NCBI GenBank assembly: GCA_965249835.1
Contig: CBDFMY010000003.1
Location: 1,550,001-1,614,000 of the forward strand
From: JAHRAW01 sp965249835
GTDB taxonomy: Bacteria; Pseudomonadota; Gammaproteobacteria; Arenicellales; Poriferihabitantaceae
Reading direction: 5' to 3'
DNA length: 64,000 nucleotides
The notes under the pieces are model-generated. The model worked only from the letters and a program-made list of their open reading frames with translations, did not search any database and was not told the origin of the DNA. Each line of letters opens with the position of its first letter. The first letter of the stretch is position 1. A program made the translations under genes and the position numbers. Positions 26,256 through 34,765 of this stretch are shown piece after piece.

Positions 26256-27878
26256 ATGATTACTACTGAAGAAAATCCCGTTATTCGGCTCAAAAATATC
26301 TCCAAGAGATTTCCGGGCGTACTGGCAAATGAAGCCATCTGCCTCGACTTTTACCGTGGGGAAGTGCACGCATTACTTGGTGAAAACGGTGCTGGCAAGT
26401 CGACTCTTATTAGTATGCTGGCCGGTATGCAGCAACCGGATCAAGGTTCCATTGAAGTATTGGGTCAAGCGGCGCATATCAATTCTCCGCAAGCGGCACT
26501 TAACTTGGGAATCGGGACGGTGTACCAGCACAATCATTTGATTCCGAGTCTGACCGTAACGGAGAATTTGATGCTTGGTGGGTCATGGCGGCTACCGAGA
26601 AATCCAACTGAAACACTGGCCCGATTCCATAAACTTAGCCAGTTGCTCTCGGTTGAACTTGATCCGGAAGCGAAGATCGAACGTCTGGACTTGGGGCAGC
26701 GACAACAGGTTGAGATTATCAGAGCGTTATGGCACGGGCAGAACGTGCTGGTGTTGGATGAACCGACTTCTATGCTGACGCCGCAAGGCGCGGCCGAGTT
26801 AGCGGAAGTTGTGCGTCGCCTAATTGGTCATGGCGTCGTGGTGATATTTATTACCCATAAACTTGGCGAGGCTTATAATCTCGCTGATCGCATTTCCGTG
26901 TTACGAAGAGGCCGGGTGGTGGGAAGTTTGGCTCCTGAAAGGCTCAAAGTTCTGACACGCGCACAAGTACTTGAAGAGGCCGTTACGATGATGTTCGGTC
27001 GCGAAGGTGCGCCTGACAGTGCAGAGAGCACTATGCCGTATAACACAAACCCTGATGGGCCTGCGTTTGAGGGCCGTACGGGACCCCCGCCACTTTCCAA
27101 TCATCACGCCGCTGACTCTAATTCTGTGCTGGTCAGTTTAAGGAGGGCATCCACCATTGCGGAGACGGGAGAGTGTGCACTACGAGAAGTCGATCTGCAA
27201 ATACGAGCGGGTGAAATTGTCGGAATTGCAGGCATTGACGGCAACGGCCAGAAACATCTGGCTGAAGTTTTGGCCGGTCAACGAGAATTACATGAAGGTA
27301 CATTACTAGTGAATGGTATTGATGTTACCAATAGTAGTATTAGCCAACGCCGCAAAAAAGGTGTTCGTTACATTACCGACGAACGTCTTGGAGAAGGAAC
27401 GGCGAGCACTCATTCTGTTGCCACTAATCTGATTTTGAAAGAAATTGGTGAACGTCCCTACTGGACTTTGGGGCTTACCCGCTGGAGACGGATATTTCGC
27501 CGGGCGCGCGAACAGATCGATAGTCATAATATTCAGACGCCATCGGAGCGTACTCCGGTCGGAAAACTCTCGGGAGGTAATATCCAAAGAGTACTACTGG
27601 CAAGAGAATTAACGTTGGATGCGAAACTAGTAATATTCAATAAACCCACTTACGGACTTGACCTGAACAGTACCCGACAAGCACGTACATACATTCGATC
27701 CGGTGCCGGAACCCAAAATGCCGCGCTCCTGGTTATTTCGAACGAGTTGGAAGAACTTATGGAAACTTGTCACCGGATTATTGTATTAGAGGGGGGGCGT
27801 GTGCGCGGTATAGTGGATAACCAACCCGGCGCAGAGACTGAAATCGGCCGTTATATGACCGCCGCGGAAGATGCCTAA
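26256..27878 (+). CDS. ABC transporter ATPase with two nucleotide-binding domains
   Basis: The 540-residue protein has two ABC domains in one chain, as in sugar and nucleoside importers of the RbsA/YufO type. The first has an intact Walker A (LGENGAGKSTL), signature-like LDLGQRQQVEIIRAL and Walker B (VLVLDEPTSML). The second is degenerate, with GIDGNGQKHLAE in place of a standard Walker A, signature LSGGNIQRVLLAREL and a weak Walker B (LVIFNKPTYGLD). This asymmetry is normal for the family. The ATG at 26256 is chosen; an in-frame TTG at 26232 has no ribosome binding site. The ATG of the first permease follows its stop codon immediately. Confidence 0.9.
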   Translation: MITTEENPVIRLKNISKRFPGVLANEAICLDFYRGEVHALLGENGAGKSTLISMLAGMQQPDQGSIEVLGQAAHINSPQAALNLGIGTVYQHNHLIPSLTVTENLMLGGSWRLPRNPTETLARFHKLSQLLSVELDPEAKIERLDLGQRQQVEIIRALWHGQNVLVLDEPTSMLTPQGAAELAEVVRRLIGHGVVVIFITHKLGEAYNLADRISVLRRGRVVGSLAPERLKVLTRAQVLEEAVTMMFGREGAPDSAESTMPYNTNPDGPAFEGRTGPPPLSNHHAADSNSVLVSLRRASTIAETGECALREVDLQIRAGEIVGIAGIDGNGQKHLAEVLAGQRELHEGTLLVNGIDVTNSSISQRRKKGVRYITDERLGEGTASTHSVATNLILKEIGERPYWTLGLTRWRRIFRRAREQIDSHNIQTPSERTPVGKLSGGNIQRVLLARELTLDAKLVIFNKPTYGLDLNSTRQARTYIRSGAGTQNAALLVISNELEELMETCHRIIVLEGGRVRGIVDNQPGAETEIGRYMTAAEDA

Positions 27879-28976
27879 ATGATTAACCGTGATTCGTCCG
27901 GGGAAGAAGTGTTGCCCGGTTCTTTTCTCCCGATAAAATTCCGCATGCCAAGGTGGGCGGGTGCTGTGTTGCGAATAGTATTGCCGCTGGTTCTGGCGTT
28001 TGTTGTTGGTGGTGTGATTTTGGCAAGTTTGGGCAAAGATCCCGTGGCGTATTATAGCTATGTAGTACAAAGAGGCGTATTGAGTTGGAGTGGGTTGCAG
28101 GCATCAGTCACCCGCACCGCACCGCTCCTGTTGATTGCTGCCGGCTTGATAGTCGCTTTTCGCGCCGGACTCTGGAATTTGGGAGTGGATGGGCAGTTTT
28201 TGCTGGCTGCGGTATGTGTCGCCGCATTGGCACCCGCCATGACTGACAATCTGCGCGCATGGCAACTTATTTGCGTTTGCTTGCTGCTATCTGTCACGGT
28301 CGCTGCTGTTTGGTCATTGATCCCCGCCTACCTCAAGGCAATCTACGGAATCAACGAAATTGTCTCGACCCTGATGATGAGTTTTCTAGGCATCAGTTTG
28401 GCAAATGTGCTGGTCAAGATTCCTTTTAATGATCCTACGACGACAGTACCGCAGACTGCAACGCTGGCGGTTATCGATCGACTGCCGCGGATCAGTGACA
28501 CAACTATTCACTGGGGTGTGCCGTTCGGGTTGTTTACGATCATTGCGATTCATTATGTGATAGAGAGGACTTCGTTTGGTCTGCGATTACAAATTGTGGG
28601 TAACAACCCGCAAGCCGCGTTGCACGCCGGACTCAATGTGAAGCGTCTTACGTTTCTCGCATTTGCCATCAGTGCCGCCCTGGCTGGGATAGCTGGGGCG
28701 GTCGATGTGCTTGGTGTGCATGGCACGGTACAAGCGAATTGGAATCCGGCATATGGCCTTTTGGTCATTCCGTTGGTTTTCCTTGCTGGCTTTAACGGCT
28801 ATTTGGTAATTATGCTGGTATTTCTTTTTGCAGTATTGATGATTGGAGGGGAGAGCGCAGCACGAAAACTCGGCGTACCGCACTTTTTTGTTCTGATTCT
28901 GGTTTCTTTATTGCTTCTATTTTTGGCTTTGACCGAATTGCTCAAAAAACGCTTCGGTGCGTTTCATGAAGGCTAG
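27879..28976 (+). CDS. ABC transporter permease, BMP type, subunit 1
   Basis: The 365-residue membrane protein resembles the YufP/RfuC permeases of nucleoside and riboflavin importers. It shows about nine hydrophobic segments and the permease landmark AGLWNLGVDGQFLLAAVCVAA, which corresponds to the FNIGAEGQ-type motif that docks with the ATPase. Further on, GNNPQAALHAGLNVKR is the typical cytoplasmic loop. It begins directly at the end of the ATPase gene and is followed by the second permease after 5 bp. It should form a heterodimeric channel with that protein. Confidence 0.88.
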   Translation: MINRDSSGEEVLPGSFLPIKFRMPRWAGAVLRIVLPLVLAFVVGGVILASLGKDPVAYYSYVVQRGVLSWSGLQASVTRTAPLLLIAAGLIVAFRAGLWNLGVDGQFLLAAVCVAALAPAMTDNLRAWQLICVCLLLSVTVAAVWSLIPAYLKAIYGINEIVSTLMMSFLGISLANVLVKIPFNDPTTTVPQTATLAVIDRLPRISDTTIHWGVPFGLFTIIAIHYVIERTSFGLRLQIVGNNPQAALHAGLNVKRLTFLAFAISAALAGIAGAVDVLGVHGTVQANWNPAYGLLVIPLVFLAGFNGYLVIMLVFLFAVLMIGGESAARKLGVPHFFVLILVSLLLLFLALTELLKKRFGAFHEG

Positions 28977-28981
28977 CGTTC

Positions 28982-29917
28982 GTGGCTGACCTCTTTACCA
29001 TTGTATTTGCCAGTTCGCTCATATATGGCGCAGTGACAGCGGGGGTGCCGCTGTTGCTGGTTGGATTAGGAGAACAGATTTCGGAAAAAGCCGGTGTTCT
29101 CAATATCGGATTGGAGGGTATGATGTTGTTTGGCGTATATGGTGGTTTTGCGGCAACTTATGCTACAAATTCCATGCTGGTGGGGTTTTTCATGGGTGCG
29201 CTTGCCGGGTTGGTGGCAGCATTGCTGATGGTTGTGTTGTGTGTGTGGGCGCGCGCAAATCAGATAGTCGTGGGTATTGCAATTACGCTTGGTGCTGAAG
29301 GCATCACCGCATTACTCCATCACTTTCAGTTCAGTCGAAGTTATCCACGATTAGACAAGGCCGAAACCCTTCCCCTTGGCAGTCTCAGTGAATTACCCCT
29401 TGTGGGCGCGGCATTATTCAACCACCATGGGTTGGTGTACGGTGCTTTTTTATTGGTTCCTTTGGCGGCATGGGTATATCGCCGTACACACATCGGGTTG
29501 AATCTGCAAGCTGCGGGCGACCGACCTGCTGCTTTGGACGCTGCCGGTGTCAGTGTAATGATTACGCGTACAGCCGCTGTACTCATGACCGGATTGTTGA
29601 GCGGACTTGGCGGTGCTTATCTTGCGGTAGTGAGTAGTGGTCTTTTTCTACCATTCATGACAGGTGGAGCGGGGTTTATCGGTATTGTTCTGGCCATGCT
29701 GGCCCGAGGCAAGCCCCTCTGGGTGGCTCTGGGCGCTTTGTTATTTGGCACCAGTCTATCTCTGACCACGGCGTTACAGGTGGCAGGTTTCAATATTCCG
29801 ACTGACGTAATCCAAATGTTGCCATATGCAATGGTGATTTTGGTGTTGATTATATTTGCCCGAAACAGTCACCTACCTCCGGCTTTGGGCATTCCTTATT
29901 ATCGGGGGGAGCGGTGA
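28982..29917 (+). CDS. ABC transporter permease, BMP type, subunit 2
   Basis: The 311-residue membrane protein is of the YufQ/RfuD type. The motif EKAGVLNIGLEGMMLFG near residues 35-51 is the family hallmark, and AAGDRPAALDAAGVSV is the later cytoplasmic loop. About eight to nine membrane helices are apparent. The start is GTG at 28982, 5 bp after the first permease gene. It ends the importer block; 84 bp separate it from the 4-pyridoxolactonase gene. Confidence 0.88.
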   Translation: MADLFTIVFASSLIYGAVTAGVPLLLVGLGEQISEKAGVLNIGLEGMMLFGVYGGFAATYATNSMLVGFFMGALAGLVAALLMVVLCVWARANQIVVGIAITLGAEGITALLHHFQFSRSYPRLDKAETLPLGSLSELPLVGAALFNHHGLVYGAFLLVPLAAWVYRRTHIGLNLQAAGDRPAALDAAGVSVMITRTAAVLMTGLLSGLGGAYLAVVSSGLFLPFMTGGAGFIGIVLAMLARGKPLWVALGALLFGTSLSLTTALQVAGFNIPTDVIQMLPYAMVILVLIIFARNSHLPPALGIPYYRGER

Positions 29918-30001
29918 TTTGTTTTGTGTAATTCTGTTTGTCAAGATCATATATTTTATATAACTTAATCCATATTGATTAAATTCAGGAGGGTAGTTCC
30001 G

Positions 30002-30817
30002 ATGTCAGATACAAAAGTTTATCTTCTCGATGGCGGCACATTGGTCATTGATGGTTTTCATGCTTTCTGGAATCGAGGTCCGTCCGGGGAGATTCGGTTT
30101 CCCTGTTATGCTGTGCTGATTGAGCATGCAGACGGCCTTTATATTTTTGATACCGGGTTTGATTACGAACATGTACAAAGTGTGTTGCCTTTCGAAAAAC
30201 CAATACAAACAAAAGAGCAGACCATCCCGGGCGCGCTGGCAAAAATCGGGAAACGTCCCGAAGATATCGATTATGTCATTAACTCGCATTATCATTTTGA
30301 TCATTGCGGAGGTAACAAGCACCTGACAAAGGCCTGCACTATTTGTCACGCCAAAGAATTGGAAGCGTGTTCATGCCACCAGCCATTTGAGCATCTTGGT
30401 TATTCCGATCTTAGCTTTTCCCCCGAACTTGCGGTAGAAAAAGCAGGAGAAAGTACACAGGATGCTGGCGATCCACCACTTGATATTTACACCCCGAAGT
30501 TTGAAACACTAAGTGGCGATCAGGAAATCGCCAAAGGATTGTGGTTATTTGAAACCCCGGGCCATACTGCCGGCCATTACAGTCTGATGATTGAACTGGC
30601 AAACCGTCGGCCGATGTTGTTTACTGCGGATGCCTGCTATAGCAAAAAGAATATGGACATGATGTGTATCTCCAGTTTTCATCTGGACCCCACTGCCAGC
30701 ATTAATTCAATGAAACGATTGCTAAAATTGTCCGAGAAATATGACGCCGAATTGCTCTACTCACACGACCCCGAAAGTTTTGAGAGCTACCTGAAGGCAC
30801 CCGAATTTTATTCTTGA
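30002..30817 (+). CDS. 4-pyridoxolactonase
   Basis: This 271-residue metallo-beta-lactamase-fold hydrolase opens 4-pyridoxolactone to 4-pyridoxic acid. The zinc motif is NSHYHFDHCGG with H96, H98, D100 and H101; the later ligands are in FETPGHTAGHYS, TADACYS and YSHDPE. The protein closely resembles what I recall of the M. loti enzyme along its length, including the opening MSDTKVYLLDGGTLVIDGFH and the segments LPFEKPIQ, FDHCGGNKH and QPFEHLGYSDLSFS. Related acyl-homoserine lactonases lack these segments, so quorum quenching is unlikely. The ATG at 30002 follows a good AGGAGGG; an upstream in-frame start is rejected. It is followed by the aminotransferase gene after 40 bp. Confidence 0.92.
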   Translation: MSDTKVYLLDGGTLVIDGFHAFWNRGPSGEIRFPCYAVLIEHADGLYIFDTGFDYEHVQSVLPFEKPIQTKEQTIPGALAKIGKRPEDIDYVINSHYHFDHCGGNKHLTKACTICHAKELEACSCHQPFEHLGYSDLSFSPELAVEKAGESTQDAGDPPLDIYTPKFETLSGDQEIAKGLWLFETPGHTAGHYSLMIELANRRPMLFTADACYSKKNMDMMCISSFHLDPTASINSMKRLLKLSEKYDAELLYSHDPESFESYLKAPEFYS

Positions 30818-30857
30818 CCGAAGTTGCCAAACATATCTCGTGCGGAGACAAATATTG

Positions 30858-32030
30858 ATGAATTCTACTGATATCAAACAGGCGGTGATAAGTCTGACCG
30901 CCGGACCGGTGCAACCCTATCCCGAAGTTTTGCAGGCGTTGACACGGCCGGTAGCATATGACTTTGATCCCGCGTTCTTGGCATTTTACGAACAGGTCGC
31001 TCGGCGATGTTCCGATGCCATGCGTTGGAAACATCCGGCGTTGATTATACAAGCTGAGCCCGCTGTGGCGATTGAAGCAGCGGCAGCTTCTGCGATTTCG
31101 AAAAATGACGTGGTGTTAAATCTTGCTTCTGGGGTTTACGGCAAAGGATTCGGCTACTGGTCGGCGCGCTACCATAAACGCATGTACGAGATTGAAGTGC
31201 CTTACAACGAGTCGATCAGCGCGGAAGCGGTTAGCCAAATACTTAAAGAACATCCTGAAATTTCGGTAGTTTCAGTGGTGCATCATGACACGCCTTCAGG
31301 AACCATCAACCCAATTCGGGAAATTGGAACAGTGGTGCGTGAGCATGATGCGTTGTTGATTGTCGACGCAGTATCTTCATTTGCCGGTATGGATATTCAT
31401 CCCGGGGATTGCCATGCCGATATTTTTATTACTGGGCCCGGCAAGTGTCTGGGGGGAACCCCGGGAGTTACTTTTCTAGCGGTGAGTGATAAGGCTTGGG
31501 CTCATATGGAGGCAAATTCAGATGGGCCTTCGGCGTCTATTCTCAGTTTTTTAGACTGGCAACATGCATGGCGTAAAGATGTGCCATTCCCATTTACGCC
31601 GTCTGTAGCAGAAATCAACGGCTTGGATGCATGTGTGAGTCGGTATCTAATGGAAGGCCCTGAACGTGTGTGGCAGCGACACGAACGGACTGCAAAAGCA
31701 TGTCGTGCAGGTGTAATCGCGATGGGCGCGGAGTTATGGGCGGCAAACGAATCCATCGCTTCTCCGACCACCACCGCGGTTCGGGTTCCCGCAACTATAT
31801 CGGATCAGGACATCATCAAACTGGCACGTGAACGTTACGGCGTTATGTTCTCAATGGGACGTGCTGACACCTTGGGGAAGTTGATTCGGATTGGACACAT
31901 GGGGCCTGTGGCGGAACCGATTTACAGTGTGGTCGCGGTGGGAGCCTTGGGTGGCGCGATGCGTACACTGGGTGCAAAGATTAATGTTGCAGCGGGTATG
32001 GCAGCCGTTATGGAGCTGATTGATGAGTGA
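30858..32030 (+). CDS. Pyridoxamine-pyruvate aminotransferase
   Basis: The 390-residue fold-type I PLP-family enzyme transfers the amino group of pyridoxamine to pyruvate, giving pyridoxal and alanine. It is unusual in using the vitamer as substrate. The sequence follows my recollection of M. loti PPAT closely: SLTAGPVQPYPEVL, DVVLNLASGVYGKGFGYW, EIEVPYNESI, HHDTPSGTINPI, IVDAVSSFAGM with D170, and TGPGKCLGGTPG with the Schiff-base lysine at about 196. The C-terminal segment is KLIRIGHMGP. An alanine-glyoxylate aminotransferase is the family alternative but fits less well. ATG at 30858 lies 10 nt after GGAG. Confidence 0.92.
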   Translation: MNSTDIKQAVISLTAGPVQPYPEVLQALTRPVAYDFDPAFLAFYEQVARRCSDAMRWKHPALIIQAEPAVAIEAAAASAISKNDVVLNLASGVYGKGFGYWSARYHKRMYEIEVPYNESISAEAVSQILKEHPEISVVSVVHHDTPSGTINPIREIGTVVREHDALLIVDAVSSFAGMDIHPGDCHADIFITGPGKCLGGTPGVTFLAVSDKAWAHMEANSDGPSASILSFLDWQHAWRKDVPFPFTPSVAEINGLDACVSRYLMEGPERVWQRHERTAKACRAGVIAMGAELWAANESIASPTTTAVRVPATISDQDIIKLARERYGVMFSMGRADTLGKLIRIGHMGPVAEPIYSVVAVGALGGAMRTLGAKINVAAGMAAVMELIDE

Positions 32031-32206
32031 TGGTCGATGCCAGGCAACCCGTGTGAGTATCTGCAGTTATCCGGCGCCTCCGAACCAGTGACGGTCCGTT
32101 CTTGCGAGTGGTGGCGATATTAATTCGTATTGATAATCAAAGACGATCTGCCAAAAAGTAAATAGTATTTTGATGAATGCAGACCCAGACTGGAGTTAAA
32201 TTCAAA

Positions 32207-32614
32207 ATGTATCTGGTTGTTTGGCTCACGATGGCTTTATCATTGGCGGGTTACGCCGATGGGTCCGGTAGCGTGGCAGAGTTTCCGGTCGTGCTATCTG
32301 TTCATGATAGTACTGAGGGTGAACTTCGTTGTTCGATCATCCTGGCGCATTTTGTGACTCAAAAATTGGAATTGGTTGACAAGAGATTCAAACTTATTTT
32401 CGACCGGGAACAGTCCTCCGGCGCACTCTCGGAAACAACTAGCGGTGACGCAATGTTTGTCGAGAATATATTATGCGGCGACAAAAACAACTGGGAGGAC
32501 ACCGTTTCAGATATTCCACTTGCGTTATTACGATCATCTCAATCGACTCACTTCATCGCGCATTGCCGGATTGAATCTCGCCTGCGTTGTGATGTTCGCG
32601 TAAGAGGCTTATAA
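32207..32614 (+). CDS. Small secreted protein of unknown function
   Basis: I do not recognise this protein. From the ATG at 32207, which follows GGAG by 11 nt, it has about 135 residues and an N-terminal signal peptide (MYLVVWLTMALSLAGYADG). It is therefore probably periplasmic. Four cysteines remain in the mature part (RCSI, ILCGD, HCRIE, RCDV), which could form two disulfides. It lies between the aminotransferase and pyridoxal dehydrogenase genes on the same strand, 176 bp after the former and 50 bp before the latter, so it probably belongs to the vitamin B6 cluster. An upstream in-frame ATG at 32177 exists but has no ribosome binding site. Confidence 0.55.
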   Translation: MYLVVWLTMALSLAGYADGSGSVAEFPVVLSVHDSTEGELRCSIILAHFVTQKLELVDKRFKLIFDREQSSGALSETTSGDAMFVENILCGDKNNWEDTVSDIPLALLRSSQSTHFIAHCRIESRLRCDVRVRGL

Positions 32615-32664
32615 ACCCCAAGCCGTTACAATTAACTATCTACCAATACTATGAGGAAAGTTCA

Positions 32665-33411
32665 ATGCATACTTCACGTTTTTCCAATCGGATAGCCATC
32701 GTCACGGGGGCCGCTCAAGGGATCGGTGCCGCCGCCGCTCAGAAACTTGTGGACGAAGGTGCACAAGTCGTTTTTGCCGATATAAATGAAGAGGGCGCAC
32801 GCGAGAAAGCTCACCATGCCGATAATGAGTCTATAGGCTGCGGGTGTGATATCTCAGACCCTGATAGCGTCAAAGCCCTGCATGCGCATGTTTTGGAGAA
32901 ATTTGGAAAAATTGACATCTTGGTCAATGCAGCCGCTATTGTACCATTCGTCCCTTGGGCCGAACTCGATTTTGATGAATGGCGACGGATTATGCGGGTT
33001 AATTTGGATGGATTATTTTTGATGTGCAAGGCTTCCTCGGAGGCAATGCAAAAGGGGAGTTATGGAAGGATTGTGTCAGTTTGTTCAAATGCGATTTTTG
33101 CCGGAACCCCGAACATGGCACACTACGTTGCATCCAAGGGGGGGATGTTGACTTTTTCACGCTCACTGGCAACCGAACTTGGGAAAGATAAAATAACGGT
33201 TAATTGTGTGTGTCCCGGATTGACCGATACGGAGGGTGTTCAACAAACTCCCCACAAAGATTCGTTTGAGTTTGTTGAAATGTTGCAAGCGATAAAAGGT
33301 ACTGGCACACCGCAGGACATTGTGCCAGCAATTGCTTTTCTTGCTTCGGAGGAAGCGCGCTGGATTACTGGCCAAGCTTTGAATGTGGACGCCGGCATGG
33401 TGCGTTGGTAG
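32665..33411 (+). CDS. Pyridoxal 4-dehydrogenase, SDR family
   Basis: The 248-residue short-chain dehydrogenase oxidises pyridoxal, as its hemiacetal, to 4-pyridoxolactone with NAD. The cofactor motif is TGAAQGIG (residues 14-21), with an acidic residue in FADINEEGA that favours NAD. The catalytic triad is S141, Y154 and K158 (YVASKGG). NAAAIVPFVPWAELDFDEWR, FAGTPNMAHYVASKGG, SFEFVEMLQAIKGTGTPQDI and ARWITGQALNVDAGMVRW track what I recall of the M. loti enzyme. GAGG at 32651 is its ribosome binding site. It is the last gene of the cluster, and its product is the substrate of the lactonase encoded 2.7 kb upstream. Confidence 0.9.
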   Translation: MHTSRFSNRIAIVTGAAQGIGAAAAQKLVDEGAQVVFADINEEGAREKAHHADNESIGCGCDISDPDSVKALHAHVLEKFGKIDILVNAAAIVPFVPWAELDFDEWRRIMRVNLDGLFLMCKASSEAMQKGSYGRIVSVCSNAIFAGTPNMAHYVASKGGMLTFSRSLATELGKDKITVNCVCPGLTDTEGVQQTPHKDSFEFVEMLQAIKGTGTPQDIVPAIAFLASEEARWITGQALNVDAGMVRW

Positions 33412-33557
33412 ATACAACATATGGGAATTTTTTTTTTGGATTACTCCCAAAGAGTGGTATATCAATGAATAACTAAAAATTGAGGATCTACAGTCGTGAA
33501 GTTTCTGAAATTCTGTTCAGTATTTTCAATGAGTTAATTGCAAATGAATGGTAATTG

Positions 33558-34001
33558 TTAGAACATATTTGTCGCTTGGTCGGGGCGCTTTTTTCTATAG
33601 TGCAATAAGCTCAGATACATATGGCACTCCTCAACCCAAGAGGAGATGCCATGCAAATCCAGCATATTGGCGACGGAATAAGAGGGTTTTACCGCGTCGC
33701 CGAGGCGCAAACCGATGGACATGCCTTGACTGCGTTCGTATTCCAGGGCGACGGTGGTTACGGTGAAGGCGCACAATGCGTGGAATGCCAGCAGGATGAA
33801 AAACAGAATGGCGCCTTGTTCGCCGAAGGTAAGCAACGTCAGCGGCAAGCCAAGCAAAATGGCGTTGCCATAACTGAAGGAAAAACCGGTGATGACCTGG
33901 GCTTGGAAATCACGCCGAAACACGAAGCGACTGACCAACATTCCGCTGAAATAAAACAACGCCATCGGCAGGTAATAACCGAACACCAGACTTACGAACA
34001 A
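33558..34001 (-). pseudogene. Remnant of an AEC-family (auxin efflux carrier-like) transporter
   Basis: The first 95 residues of this frame are membrane-protein sequence of the AEC family, with hydrophobic helices in SLVFGYYLPMALFYFSGMLV, FSFSYGNAILLGLPLTLL and ILFFILLAFHALCAFTVTT. AEC transporters have about 300 residues and ten helices. Here the N-terminal helices are missing, because the frame starts at a dispersed repeat, and the sequence degenerates after about residue 105. Only the middle of the gene survives. The breakpoint at the repeat suggests that repeat-mediated rearrangement destroyed it. Confidence 0.75.
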
Positions 34002-34205
34002 ACATTGTGCGCCGCATATTTTTCGTTAGGCAAGGCGCACCACAACACCGCATAACGGAAAATAGGCAAGCACAAAATTGTGCGCAGTATTTTCGTTGTC
34101 AGGCAAGGCGCGCGAGGAGCGAGGGAGTGAGCAATACATTAAGTATGTGAGCGACCGAGCGACGAAGCGCAACAAAGCATGGCAACGAAAAGATAAGCAC
34201 AATCA
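33994..34205. repeat. Two partial copies of the dispersed repeat, inverted orientation
   Basis: Positions 33994-34040 match one end of the repeat (ACAAACATTG and CGCCGCATATTTTTCG). Positions 34078-34205 match its longer form, with GTCAGGCAAGGCGCGCGAGG and CAATACATTAAGTATGTGAG. The orientation is opposite to the copy at 759-902. ATACATTAAGTATGT is a short internal palindrome shared by most copies. Confidence 0.75.
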
Positions 34206-34212
34206 ATCTCAA

Positions 34213-34695
34213 TTAATTCAACACTGTTGGCCAGTTCTCATCACCACTGATAATCAATTTGTCCATGTCGGCGCGCCAGCGATTATTGACATCTTGATTG
34301 TAGTTGAGATAGAGTTTGTCGTTGTGCACGGTCCACAGCAACGGGTCGCCGCTGGCGGTAGTCCCTTTGGCAACCGCCCAGGCGCAATAGCCGCCGTATT
34401 GCGGCGCATACATTTCCGGGTTGGCGGCAAATTTGTCCAGATTTTCCTGGCTGGCGAACAACCAGTTTGCGTCCTTGTATTTCGTCTTGAACGCCTTATT
34501 CCCCTCAACCGGTCGCGCTTCGGTGAAATACGCAACCACATCATAACCGCCGGCGGCGTCGCTGCTGAAGTATGAAGTGTATATCGGGTCTTCTTCCGCC
34601 CAGGCATTTGCGGACGGTGCCAGCGCGGTTATCGCGGTCAGCGCGAGCAAAAAAGCCACAAATAAAAAAACATGAACTCGCAAATATTTTTTCAT
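34213..34695 (-). CDS. Exported YHS-domain protein
   Basis: The 160-residue protein has a strong signal peptide (FLFVAFLLALTAITALAPSANA) and then a YHS domain. The domain shows YDVVAYFTEARPVEGNKAFKTKYKDANWLFASQENLDKF followed by MYAPQYGGYCAWAVAKG, the usual pattern of single-domain periplasmic YHS proteins. Family members are thought to bind metals or small ligands, but the function is not settled. It is single, with the minus-strand rmuC upstream and a repeat block downstream. Confidence 0.85.
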   Translation of the reverse strand: MKKYLRVHVFLFVAFLLALTAITALAPSANAWAEEDPIYTSYFSSDAAGGYDVVAYFTEARPVEGNKAFKTKYKDANWLFASQENLDKFAANPEMYAPQYGGYCAWAVAKGTTASGDPLLWTVHNDKLYLNYNQDVNNRWRADMDKLIISGDENWPTVLN

Positions 34696-34765
34696 GCGTA
34701 TATCTCCTGTGTGATAGTTAAGTTAATGAATGACGGATTGGTTATCGAATATGACCAAAGCGGTT

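Noticed and set aside
26256..27878. The degenerate second nucleotide-binding domain of the ABC ATPase as a sign of decay
   Set aside because: Asymmetric domains with a weak second site are usual in this importer family.
30002..30817. Acyl-homoserine lactonase (quorum quenching) as the role of the metallo-beta-lactamase-fold gene
   Set aside because: The zinc motif is shared, but the rest of the protein matches 4-pyridoxolactonase, and the neighbours are B6 degradation enzymes.
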